A stretch of DNA of 64,000 nt from Sediminibacillus albus. Its GTDB lineage: Bacteria; Bacillota; Bacilli; Bacillales; Amphibacillaceae. Shown here piece after piece: positions 17,564 to 27,783 of the stretch. Every line of letters begins with the position of its first letter. The stretch's first letter is position 1. The notes under the pieces are model-generated. The model saw only the letters and a list, made by a program, of their open reading frames with translations. It was not told the DNA's origin and did no database searches. The DNA lies in the NCBI RefSeq assembly GCF_900101125.1, contig NZ_FNFL01000003.1:489992-553991 (forward strand). Reading direction: 5' to 3'. A program made the position numbers and the translations under genes.

Positions 17564-18178
17564 TTAAGGTTTAATAACTACATGGCGATTAGGCTCAACG
17601 CCAGCAGAAAAAGTGGAAATTCTGCTGTGGTTTTGCAAGGCCGTATGGATGATTTTCCTTTCATACGATGGCATTGGCTCTAAAGCAACTTCTTTTCTCG
17701 TGTTCGCCGCTTTATCCGCCATCCTATTTGCCAGGTTTATCAATGTTTCCTTCCGGCGGCTGCGGTAACCTTCCGCATCAAGCACCAACGTATAGTGTTT
17801 GTCCGCATTTCTATTCACTACTAATTGCAGCAAATATTGAAGTGAATTCAATGTTTGGCCTCTTTTGCCGATAAGGATTGCGATTTTTTCTCCAGAGAGT
17901 TCAAAGGTGACCTGCTTGTCCTGGACGATTGTTTCTACGTCTACTTCTGCTCCCATTTCTGCAATTATCTTTTTTAAATACGTTTCGGTTTTTTGAATCG
18001 GGTTTAAAGCAAGGGTTACTTTGACGATCGCTGGCTTAGAACCAAAAATCCCCAAAATCCCTTTTTTTCCTTCATCAATGACTTCCAAATCTACTTGGTC
18101 CCTCGAGGTGTTTAACTGCTTCAATGCTGATTGGACCGCATCTTCAACTGTTTGGCCAGTAGCAGTTACTTGTCTCAC
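17564..18178 (-). CDS. jag: RNA-binding protein Jag (KhpB/EloR)
   Basis: A 204-residue protein with an N-terminal Jag-N domain (RQVTATGQTVEDAVQSAL), a KH domain with the GKRGQTLNSLQYL loop at about residues 110-122 and a C-terminal R3H domain (SYERKIIHTAL). It binds RNA together with KhpA and affects cell elongation in related bacteria. GTG start, overlapping the last base of the yidC stop codon. A linker between Jag-N and KH is short compared with streptococcal EloR. Confidence 0.96.
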   Translation of the reverse strand: MRQVTATGQTVEDAVQSALKQLNTSRDQVDLEVIDEGKKGILGIFGSKPAIVKVTLALNPIQKTETYLKKIIAEMGAEVDVETIVQDKQVTFELSGEKIAILIGKRGQTLNSLQYLLQLVVNRNADKHYTLVLDAEGYRSRRKETLINLANRMADKAANTRKEVALEPMPSYERKIIHTALQNHSRISTFSAGVEPNRHVVIKP

Positions 18179-18960
18179 TATTTGTTTCCTCCTGTTTGAG
18201 CATCCTTATCTTTCATCATCGGCCGTCTTATTATCAAAGTTTGGCCTACCATGAAGATATTACCCACTACCCAGTACAACGCTAATGCGGATGGGAAGAA
18301 AATAGCAACAACACCAATCATGACTGGCATCATATAAAGCATCATCGTCATTTGCGGCATCATGGAATTCTGAGTAGTATTGGTGCCTGCCATCATTAAT
18401 TTTTGCTGTAAAAATGTTGCACCCGCAGCAACGATCGGCAGAATAAAATACGGATCTGGTTCACCTAGCTGGAACCATAGAAAACTATGTTCTTTGATTG
18501 CAGCTGTACGCATAATGGCATGATAGAATGCTATTAAAATCGGCATTTGCACAATTAACGGCAAACATCCTGCAAGCGGGTTGACCCCGTTTTTTTGGAA
18601 AAGCTCCATTGTTTCCTTTTGCAGCTGCTGTTGGGTATTGGCATCCTTGGAGCTGTATTTTTCCCTGACTTTTTGCAATTCTGGCTGAATGTCCTGCATT
18701 GCTTTCGAACTCTTTAACTGCTTGATATTCAACGGTAACAGAACAAGTCGTATTAATATTGTAACAATTACTATTGACAGCCCATAGCTATCATTAAAAG
18801 TTTCAGCTACATATTTAATTAACATATGGAGTGGATATACAAACCATACATTCCATATCCCGGTGCTTTCCGATGTGATATCCTGGTCTACTTGCGTACA
18901 CCCGGAAAGTAAGCCTAGTACTACTGTCAAGGCCATTAACAGCAAGACCTTTTTACGCAA
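18178..18960 (-). CDS. yidC: Membrane protein insertase YidC (SpoIIIJ/OxaA)
   Basis: A 260-residue lipoprotein insertase. The signal peptide ends in the lipobox LLSGC (cysteine about residue 21). Five membrane segments follow, with the cytoplasmic hairpin [21 protein letters not shown] between the first two. It inserts membrane proteins with or without SecYEG; the SpoIIIJ member is needed for forespore SigG activity in B. subtilis. TTG start after AAGGAGG. Located between rnpA and jag as usual. Confidence 0.97.
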   Translation of the reverse strand: MRKKVLLLMALTVVLGLLSGCTQVDQDITSESTGIWNVWFVYPLHMLIKYVAETFNDSYGLSIVIVTILIRLVLLPLNIKQLKSSKAMQDIQPELQKVREKYSSKDANTQQQLQKETMELFQKNGVNPLAGCLPLIVQMPILIAFYHAIMRTAAIKEHSFLWFQLGEPDPYFILPIVAAGATFLQQKLMMAGTNTTQNSMMPQMTMMLYMMPVMIGVVAIFFPSALALYWVVGNIFMVGQTLIIRRPMMKDKDAQTGGNK

Positions 18961-19049
18961 TATACTTCCTCCTTACTTTAACTTCCTCGATGAATTCATA
19001 TTATATTCTATCATTTATTGTCTACCTGTTCTATATAAATTATCTTTAC

Positions 19050-19391
19050 CTATTTAGTAAGCAATTTTGATTTATGGAGAACGTGTGACAAACTTTTTTT
19101 CATCTGGTGAAAATCCATATCTTTTGCCGGTTTTCGGGCAATGATAATATAGTCATAATTATTGGCGACACGCTCATCAAGTTCATGGAAAGCTTGTCTT
19201 AGATAACGCTTTATACGATTACGGACTACAGCATTGCCGATTTTTTTGCTGACAGACAATCCAATTCGATAATGGCTTTGTCTGTCTTTCTTCAGAAAGT
19301 AAATAACCAGCTGGCGGTTAGCAAAGGATCTCCCTTTATTAAATACGTGCTGGAATTCCTCATTTTTTTTCATTCGATGGGCTTTTTTCAT
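19050..19391 (-). CDS. rnpA: Ribonuclease P protein component
   Basis: A 113-residue basic protein ([17 protein letters not shown]..., [19 protein letters not shown], the RNR signature). It is the protein cofactor of RNase P RNA for maturing tRNA 5' ends. The 141-codon reading frame starts earlier, but GGAGGGG directly precedes the ATG at 19391 and homologues begin here. A hairpin between rpmH and rnpA probably lowers rnpA expression relative to rpmH. Confidence 0.97.
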   Translation of the reverse strand: MKKAHRMKKNEEFQHVFNKGRSFANRQLVIYFLKKDRQSHYRIGLSVSKKIGNAVVRNRIKRYLRQAFHELDERVANNYDYIIIARKPAKDMDFHQMKKSLSHVLHKSKLLTK

Positions 19392-19578
19392 AATTGGATC
19401 CCCTCCATCTGAGAGTACATTCCTCAGCAGCTTAGAGGATAAGGTAGCTTTATCTATTTTCATAACATACAGCATTACACAGCTGCCTGTCCTTTTTTAT
19501 CAGTAAGTAAGGTTTTTTCTACATTTTATAAGTATATGCCGCTAATTTATCTGGTTTATTCACTATACTTCCCATTTT

Positions 19579-19612
19579 AAAGTGAAAAAAGACCACTGAG
19601 ATCTTCAGTGGC
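19579..19612 (-). terminator. Hairpin between rpmH and rnpA (attenuating terminator)
   Basis: Minus-strand CCACTGA-AGATC-TCAGTGG followed by TCTTTTTTC, right after the rpmH stop. Since rnpA normally is transcribed from the rpmH promoter, partial read-through is expected. Confidence 0.8.
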
Positions 19613-19747
<135 letters not shown>

Positions 19748-19803
19748 CTATAATACACCTCCCTGAGGATGAAAAAATTCTTCTATTCAAGACAGTCCAA
19801 TTC

Positions 19804-19833
19804 ATTATACGTAATAGAGGTTTCTCCTGTCAA
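19804..19833 (-). promoter_or_regulatory. Promoter of rpmH
   Basis: Minus strand TTGACA, 18 nt, TATAAT, about 57 nt before the rpmH start codon. Confidence 0.8.
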
Positions 19834-20056
19834 ATAAAATTAGTAAAAGACTAGGGACATACAGAATTTATGACTATTATAGTTTATCATAGTTTTTTCG
19901 TCATATCGTTAGTACTATCATCTCAATTTTGTTTATTTTTTACATAATTGGAAGGTTTATTAGTAAAAGTGAAGAATTTGTTTATATATGCCAATTCTTG
20001 TCTCAGAAAGGAGGAGAGATAAACAAGTATTGGCTAAATTACTAAAAGGAGATGGT

Positions 20057-20503
20057 ATGACAATGAAAAAAATAGCTACGATCCTAACTTTATTTATGCT
20101 TACGTTCCTTATCCCTACGGCTGTCTTTGCAAGCAATGGAACACTAGGAGCTGGGGAGTGGGATTACTTAGGCAGCGATTCAGTATATGCAAACGGGGAC
20201 TATAACTATACAGATACTTTTTATTCCGGTGGAGGAAACCTCAAAGTTTGTGTTTCTAACTTTGATTCTAATAGCGGAAATGACTCAGTAAGAATAAATT
20301 TATACAATTATAATCCAAATCATCACTTTTTAGTAGCAGCTCATGACGAACAAATAGGTTCAGATGGAGTCGCTTGCAAAACATTTACCGATTTATCTTT
20401 TTGGGTAGATGGCTCAAATAATAAAGCGGAATTTAAATTTGTAATAGAAGGAACTTATAGTTCCTGGAATCCAGAATGGGTTACAGTTAAAGTTTGGGAC
20501 TAA
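20057..20503 (+). CDS. Small secreted protein of no recognised family, inside the origin region
   Basis: A 148-residue precursor. The signal peptide MTMKKIATILTLFMLTFLIP plus TAVFA gives a likely cleavage after VFA; the mature part is about 123 residues, acidic, rich in Asn, Asp, Tyr, Trp and Gly, and seems all-beta with two cysteines (KVCVSNFD, GVACKTF) that could pair. It recalls small beta-sandwich exoproteins, but I recognise no family. AAAGGAG precedes the ATG; the ATG at 20063 and a TTG at 20031 with its own GGAGG are alternatives. It has its own strong terminator and lies between rpmH and dnaA, where B. subtilis has only origin DNA. Confidence 0.75.
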   Translation: MTMKKIATILTLFMLTFLIPTAVFASNGTLGAGEWDYLGSDSVYANGDYNYTDTFYSGGGNLKVCVSNFDSNSGNDSVRINLYNYNPNHHFLVAAHDEQIGSDGVACKTFTDLSFWVDGSNNKAEFKFVIEGTYSSWNPEWVTVKVWD

Positions 20504-20517
20504 CAACATGCAAGACA

Positions 20518-20564
20518 AAAAAACCTGAAGAACTACTTGAAAGGTGGTTTCTTCAGGTTTTTTC
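20518..20564 (+). terminator. Terminator of the secreted-protein gene
   Basis: Stem AAAACCTGAAGAA / TTTCTTCAGGTTTT with an inner AC...GT extension, ending in six T. It isolates the origin DnaA boxes and dnaA from this gene. Confidence 0.88.
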
Positions 20565-20591
20565 TATATCACTTTGTTTATAGTTTCTCAC

Positions 20592-20942
20592 TTATCCACA
20601 GTGCATGTAAATAAGTTTTTCATCCACGATTATTTTTCCACACCATTTATCGACAAATTAATCACAAAATATAGTGCTGTGGATAGAGTTTGTCTACAAC
20701 CTGTAGTTTTTGTGGATAACTGTCGAAAAACCATTGCGTCATCCCTTTTTATTTGATATTATATTTGTGTTTTAACAGTTGAAAACTATCAAGCTCAATT
20801 ATTGTTATCCACAGATTGTGGATAGTGTGTGGACATTTACACACATGCCTGTTTTTAAAGTTATCAACAATGTTGTGGAATACTTCGATAATTAGACTAA
20901 TCCCCTGCAATTACCGTACTTATTTATCCACATCTACTATTA
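20592..20942. other. oriC: oriC, upstream DnaA-box region (incAB-like)
   Basis: Perfect TTATCCACA boxes at 20592-20600, 20711-20719 (minus), 20805-20813 and 20934-20942; one-mismatch boxes at 20634-20642, 20678-20686 (minus), 20817-20825 (minus) and 20861-20869. This is the upstream half of the Bacillus-type bipartite origin and also covers the dnaA promoter, so DnaA autoregulation is expected. Confidence 0.93.
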
Positions 20943-21047
20943 ATAGTTCATACACCTTTCGATCTTTCTCTGCTTAGGCGTTACTATGAGGAAAGATTGC
21001 GAGAGGTTTTTTATTTCCTTCTTACTTATGAAAGGGGTGACGACGAG

Positions 21048-22400
21048 TTGGAAAACATCCAAGAGTTATGGACAAACACGCTGAAATCCATTGAACAAAA
21101 GATTAGCAAACCCAGTTATGATACTTGGCTGAAGAATACAAAAGCGGATGAATTACACGATGATACGTTAATCATTTCAGCACCAAACGAATTTGCACGT
21201 GACTGGTTGGAAAGTCGTTATACCAATTTGATATCTGATGCTTTGTTTGAAGTAACTGGAGCTGAGCTTAAAACGAAATTCATTATCCCAGAAACGGTTC
21301 ATGAACTGGATGAAGTAAAACCGCCAGTGAAAAAAGTACCTGATGTGAAAAACAATGATAATGGAGAATCGCCTAAATCGATGCTGAATTCCAAATACAC
21401 GTTTGACACATTTGTCATCGGTTCAGGCAACAGATTTGCCCATGCAGCTTCTCTGGCAGTTGCTGAAGCTCCGGCCAAAGCCTATAATCCTTTATTTATT
21501 TATGGAGGAGTCGGTTTGGGGAAAACACACTTAATGCATGCGATCGGGCATTATGTACTGGATCACAATCCATCAGCTAAAGTGGTTTATTTATCATCCG
21601 AAAAATTCACGAATGAATTTATCAATTCAATCAGGGATAACAAAGCAGTCAATTTCAGAAATAAATACCGGAATGTTGATGTTTTACTAATCGATGATAT
21701 TCAATTTTTAGCTGGAAAAGAACAGACACAGGAGGAATTTTTCCATACCTTCAATACGTTGCATGAGGAAAGCAAGCAAATTGTCATATCCAGTGACCGG
21801 CCGCCTAAAGAGATTCCTACTTTGGAAGACAGACTGCGGTCAAGATTTGAATGGGGATTAATTACAGATATTACGCCGCCTGATTTGGAAACAAGAATCG
21901 CTATTTTAAGAAAGAAAGCAAAAGCAGAAGGCCTTGATATACCAAATGAAGTCATGCTTTATATTGCCAATCAAATAGATACGAATATTCGCGAACTTGA
22001 AGGAGCACTTATCCGGGTAGTCGCCTATTCGTCCCTCATCAATAAAGACATTGATGCCTCTTTAGCTGCTGAGGCACTAAAGGATATCATTCCTAGTTCG
22101 AAGCCGAAGGTCATCACGATTGATGCCATCCAGGAAGTTGTCGGTGATAGGTATAATGTTAAATTGGAGGACTTTGCTGCTAAAAAAAGAACAAAATCTA
22201 TTGCTTTTCCGCGGCAAATCGCTATGTATTTGACACGGGAATTAACGGATTACTCACTCCCTAAAATAGGAGAGGAATTCGGGGGGCGAGACCATACAAC
22301 TGTTATCCATGCCCACGAAAAAATATCGAAAATGATTGCCCAGGATCATTTACTGCAAAAAGATATCGAAGAAATTAAAGAGCAGTTAAAATCTTTATAG
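21048..22400 (+). CDS. dnaA: Chromosomal replication initiator protein DnaA
   Basis: A 450-residue DnaA. Domain I starts [19 protein letters not shown]; domain II is a short charged linker (about 85-112); AAA+ domain III holds Walker A GGVGLGKT (153-160) and LLIDDIQFL; domain IV ends with [15 protein letters not shown], the box-binding signature. The start is the TTG at 21048, with GGGGTGA 7 nt upstream; no ATG is available in frame near the conserved N-terminus. The long upstream extension of the frame has no homology. Flanked by origin DNA on both sides. Confidence 0.98.
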   Translation: MENIQELWTNTLKSIEQKISKPSYDTWLKNTKADELHDDTLIISAPNEFARDWLESRYTNLISDALFEVTGAELKTKFIIPETVHELDEVKPPVKKVPDVKNNDNGESPKSMLNSKYTFDTFVIGSGNRFAHAASLAVAEAPAKAYNPLFIYGGVGLGKTHLMHAIGHYVLDHNPSAKVVYLSSEKFTNEFINSIRDNKAVNFRNKYRNVDVLLIDDIQFLAGKEQTQEEFFHTFNTLHEESKQIVISSDRPPKEIPTLEDRLRSRFEWGLITDITPPDLETRIAILRKKAKAEGLDIPNEVMLYIANQIDTNIRELEGALIRVVAYSSLINKDIDASLAAEALKDIIPSSKPKVITIDAIQEVVGDRYNVKLEDFAAKKRTKSIAFPRQIAMYLTRELTDYSLPKIGEEFGGRDHTTVIHAHEKISKMIAQDHLLQKDIEEIKEQLKSL

Positions 22401-22455
22401 GCCCGGATTTTTTCATGTGTACATCTCTTTTTATAACTTAAAGGTGTTTTCCACA

Positions 22456-22612
22456 TGTGAATAACGTGGATAACCGGGCCAAACTTACCAACAGTCTATC
22501 CACAGCCGGATAGGCTTTGTTTCCAGGAATAAATTTCAGTTATCCACATAATCACAAGCCCTATTACTATTACTACTATTTTTTTATTAATAATAAATAT
22601 ATAATATACTTC
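22456..22612. other. oriC: oriC, dnaA-dnaN region with DnaA boxes, DnaA-trios and unwinding element
   Basis: DnaA boxes: 22456-22464 (minus, TTATTCACA), 22465-22473 (minus, one mismatch), 22496-22504 (one mismatch) and 22540-22548 (TTATCCACA). After the last box come phased triplets CTATTACTATTACTACTATT (22561-22580), as in the DnaA-trio element of B. subtilis, then an AT-only stretch TTTTTATTAATAATAAATAT onward to about 22608. This is the probable melting site. Confidence 0.93.
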
Positions 22613-22631
22613 CCCTAGGAGGATTATTTTT

Positions 22632-23774
22632 ATGAAATTTGTAATTCAACGTGATGAATTAATGAATAGTGTTCAAGATGTAATGAAAGCTGTATCCTCA
22701 CGAACGACCATACCTATCTTAACGGGGATCAAAGTAGAAGCTACAGAAGAAGGATTAAAACTGACAGGCAGTGATTCAGACATTTCAATTGAATCATTTA
22801 TCCCAAAAGAAGAGGATGGCATTGTTTATGTAGAGCAAATTGAACCTGGTTCGATTGTTTTGCAAGCAAAGTATTTCCCCGATATTGTAAAAAAACTGCC
22901 GGAAAAAACGGTTGAAATCGAGTCAGATGAACACTTAAAGGTGACTATCCGTTCTGGAGGATCTGAGTTTCATTTAAACGGACAGGATGCAGATGAATAT
23001 CCACAGCTTCCTCAATTAAATACAGAGGATAGTTTCGAGTTACCCACAGACTTGTTAAAAAACCTGATTAAACAGACCGTTTTTGCTGTATCCACAGTGG
23101 AAACACGACCTATACTAACTGGTGTAAATGTGAAAGTCGAAGAGGGTTACCTTAATTTTATCGCAACGGACAGCCATCGATTAGCTTCCAGAAAAATCCC
23201 GTTGGATGCTGAAAATAATAATTTAAAGTTTTCCAGTGTAGTAATACCAGGGAAAAGTTTAACCGAGTTGAATAAAATCTTGGAAGGCACACAAGATAGC
23301 ATCCAAATCAGTGTGACAGAAAACCAGGTATTGTTCAGAACCAAGCATTTATATTTCTTATCTCGTTTACTGGATGGTAACTATCCTGAAACTTCCCGGT
23401 TAATCCCTGAACAAAGTAAAACAATCGTTTTCAGTGCGACGAAAGAACTTCTCCAGTCTATCGATAGAGCTTCGCTGCTTGCTAAAGAAAGCAAGAATAA
23501 CGTTGTACGGCTAATAACTAAACAGAATAACCAAGTCGAAATAAATAGTAATTCGCCAGAAGTTGGAAATGTTACTGAAGAAGTGGCTGCTAAATCGATT
23601 GAAGGAGATGAACTGAAAATTTCCTTTAGTGCCAAATACATGATGGATGCCTTAAAAGCAGTTGATAATGATCAAGTGAAAATTGAATTTACTGGCGCCA
23701 TGCGGCCATTTATTATTAGGCCGATCGATGATGATCATATTCTCCAGCTTATCTTGCCAGTACGGACTTACTAA
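22632..23774 (+). CDS. dnaN: DNA polymerase III beta sliding clamp
   Basis: A 380-residue clamp subunit with three repeated domains (boundaries near 125 and 250): MKFVIQRDELMNSVQDVMKA at the start, ATDSHRLASRK in domain 2 and the C-terminal signature HILQLILPVRTY. The dimer encircles DNA and tethers polymerase III. AGGAGG site 8 nt before the ATG. Follows the unwinding element of oriC. Confidence 0.98.
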   Translation: MKFVIQRDELMNSVQDVMKAVSSRTTIPILTGIKVEATEEGLKLTGSDSDISIESFIPKEEDGIVYVEQIEPGSIVLQAKYFPDIVKKLPEKTVEIESDEHLKVTIRSGGSEFHLNGQDADEYPQLPQLNTEDSFELPTDLLKNLIKQTVFAVSTVETRPILTGVNVKVEEGYLNFIATDSHRLASRKIPLDAENNNLKFSSVVIPGKSLTELNKILEGTQDSIQISVTENQVLFRTKHLYFLSRLLDGNYPETSRLIPEQSKTIVFSATKELLQSIDRASLLAKESKNNVVRLITKQNNQVEINSNSPEVGNVTEEVAAKSIEGDELKISFSAKYMMDALKAVDNDQVKIEFTGAMRPFIIRPIDDDHILQLILPVRTY

Positions 23775-23782
23775 GATTAGAC

Positions 23783-23817
23783 AAACTCTTGCCGTGAAAG
23801 ATACGGTAAGAGTTTTC
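23783..23817 (+). terminator. Terminator downstream of dnaN
   Basis: Stem AAACTCTTGCCGT / ACGGTAAGAGTTT ending in TTTTC, 9 nt after the dnaN stop. It would separate dnaA-dnaN from the yaaA-recF genes, at least partly. Confidence 0.75.
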
Positions 23818-24000
23818 GACTTTAAAGGAACAGCCAGCCGAATCAATATGTACATTCGTCTTATTACTTTTTTGCCCAAGAGGAGAATTTCTCAAAAAGG
23901 ATGAGGCAAACTACTATTGGTACAGAAAAAGGCACTTGCTCTTTTCTTATTCCTAAATGTTTAGTAAAATAAAAGGAAGGCATAAAAATCAGGTGATATA

Positions 24001-24222
24001 ATGAGCGAAGAAATTGAAATAAATACAGATTACATCCAATTAGGTCAGTTTTTGAAACTGGCCAATATTTTAGAAACCGGCGGAATGGTAAAGATGTTCT
24101 TAGCTGAATATGCGGTTTATGTGAACGGTGAACTTGAAAACCGCAGGGGAAAGAAACTATACCCAGGAGATACAGTTGAAATAGAGGAAGTTGGTTCGTT
24201 TACTGTGGCTAAACAAAAGTGA
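24001..24222 (+). CDS. yaaA: S4 domain protein YaaA (RlbA-like)
   Basis: A 73-residue protein consisting of one S4-like RNA-binding domain: YIQLGQFLKLANILETGGMV, then NGELENRRGKKLYPGDTVEI. In B. subtilis it is linked to ribosome assembly. Located before recF with 39 nt between, as in other Bacilli. Confidence 0.95.
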   Translation: MSEEIEINTDYIQLGQFLKLANILETGGMVKMFLAEYAVYVNGELENRRGKKLYPGDTVEIEEVGSFTVAKQK

Positions 24223-24261
24223 CGGTTTTTCCTCGTTAATCGGCAAAGAAAGGGAATCCTG

Positions 24262-25374
24262 ATGCATATTCACCAACTAGCCCTTAAAAATTATCGAAAC
24301 TACGACCAAATGACATTAAAATTTGATGATAAAATAAATGTAATCATCGGAGAAAATGCGCAAGGCAAGACAAACCTTATGGAAGCCATTTACGTATTGG
24401 CCTTTTCTAAATCACATCGGACTCCAAGAGATAAAGAACTCGTACAATGGGAGAAAGAATATGCTAAAATAGAGGGGAGTGTCTTCAAAAGGAACAGATA
24501 CTTCCCTCTTGAAATCGTCATTTCTTCCAAAGGAAAAAAAGCAAAGCTTAATCATTTGGAGCAACGGCGTTTAAGCGATTATATCGGGGCGCTGAATGTA
24601 GTTATGTTCGCTCCCGAAGATTTAAATCTTGTAAAAGGCAGCCCCCAAGTCCGCAGGCGTTTTATTGATATGGAAATTGGCCAAATACAACCTACTTATA
24701 TTTATCATTTAGGCCAATACCAAAAAATATTAAAGCAGCGGAACTTTTTATTGAAGAGTCTGCAAAGAAATCAACAATCAGATCGAACCATGCTGCAGGT
24801 ACTAACAGAACAATTAATAGAGCATGCAGCATTTATTATAGAAAAACGATTTACCTTCCTGGACTTACTCAGAAAGTGGGCCGGGCCTATTCATAATGGT
24901 ATAAGCAGAGGAATCGAACAGCTGGAAATAAACTATCATGGTTCTATCGAGGTATCAGAAGAAAGTAATAGGGAAAAAATAACAACTATCTACCATGAAC
25001 GATTTGCAGAAATGGAAAATAGAGAAGTAGAAAGAGGCAGTACGCTGATCGGTCCGCACCGTGATGACTTGATTTTCCATGTGAATGGAAAAGATGTGCA
25101 GACCTATGGCTCTCAAGGGCAACAGCGGACAACCGCATTGTCCTTAAAATTGGCTGAAATCGAATTGATTTTCAATGAAGTCGGCGAATATCCGATATTG
25201 CTGCTTGACGATGTCTTAAGTGAGTTAGATGATTTCCGGCAGTCACATCTGCTGAATACGATCCAGGGGAAAGTGCAAACATTCGTATCAACGACAAGTG
25301 TGGAAGGCATTAAGCATGAAACATTGGAAAAAGCAGAACTGTTTCGAATTGAAAACGGCAAGCTCTTAACTTAG
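24262..25374 (+). CDS. recF: DNA replication and repair protein RecF
   Basis: A 370-residue SMC-like ATPase: Walker [10 protein letters not shown] at residues 30-38, signature motif YGSQGQQRT and Walker [13 protein letters not shown]. Promotes RecA loading on gapped DNA with RecO and RecR. Start ATG with the N-terminus [14 protein letters not shown] as in homologues. Confidence 0.98.
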   Translation: MHIHQLALKNYRNYDQMTLKFDDKINVIIGENAQGKTNLMEAIYVLAFSKSHRTPRDKELVQWEKEYAKIEGSVFKRNRYFPLEIVISSKGKKAKLNHLEQRRLSDYIGALNVVMFAPEDLNLVKGSPQVRRRFIDMEIGQIQPTYIYHLGQYQKILKQRNFLLKSLQRNQQSDRTMLQVLTEQLIEHAAFIIEKRFTFLDLLRKWAGPIHNGISRGIEQLEINYHGSIEVSEESNREKITTIYHERFAEMENREVERGSTLIGPHRDDLIFHVNGKDVQTYGSQGQQRTTALSLKLAEIELIFNEVGEYPILLLDDVLSELDDFRQSHLLNTIQGKVQTFVSTTSVEGIKHETLEKAELFRIENGKLLT

Positions 25375-25389
25375 AAATGGGGGAAAATC

Positions 25390-25674
25390 TTGTTTATCCA
25401 TATCGGCGATGATAATGTCATTCGGTCAGAAGAAGTAATTGCAATTATTGACCACCAATTAATCTCTTCCTCTACGATCAACGAACAAATGCTTTTTAAT
25501 CAGCGCAAGAATAAAAAAGTGCTTGATCCCTCTGATGAAGGGACGAAATCAATTGTCATTACGAGAGACTATATTTATTACAGCCCGCTGTCTGTACTCA
25601 CGTTAAAAAAGAGGGCAAGCATGATTTCAACCATCAGCAAACTAGAAGACTATTCGGAGTCTTTTGAAGAATAG
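25390..25674 (+). CDS. remB: Extracellular matrix regulator RemB (YaaB, DUF370)
   Basis: A 94-residue protein: FIHIGDDNVIRSEEVIAIID, then TRDYIYYSPLSVLTLKKR. The RemA/RemB family forms oligomeric rings that bind DNA and activate matrix genes; RemB lies between recF and gyrB in B. subtilis as here. TTG start after TGGGGGAAA. Confidence 0.93.
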   Translation: MFIHIGDDNVIRSEEVIAIIDHQLISSSTINEQMLFNQRKNKKVLDPSDEGTKSIVITRDYIYYSPLSVLTLKKRASMISTISKLEDYSESFEE

Positions 25675-25705
25675 ATCCAATCGATTAAACCCTTTAGAAG
25701 TGTAG

Positions 25706-27631
<1,926 letters not shown>

Positions 27632-27681
27632 ATTAACGTTTTACATTGAGTTAAACTAAATACTATACAGAGCATATTTGC

Positions 27682-27755
27682 AGAGACTGACGTTAAGTTG
27701 ACAGGCCGAAGAAACCCGTGTGCATGTCCGCATAGCTTTTAAATGATCAGTCTCT
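27682..27755 (+). other. Long-range hairpin in the gyrB-gyrA gap
   Basis: AGAGACTGA (27682-27690) pairs with TCAGTCTCT (27747-27755), enclosing 56 nt that contain ACAGGCCGAAGAAACCCGTG and further short complementarities. It may be a terminator-like or regulatory RNA structure before gyrA. There is no clear T tract beyond TCTTCC. Confidence 0.4.
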
Positions 27756-27783
27756 CTTCCTCATTCGGATAGGAGGTAATCCC

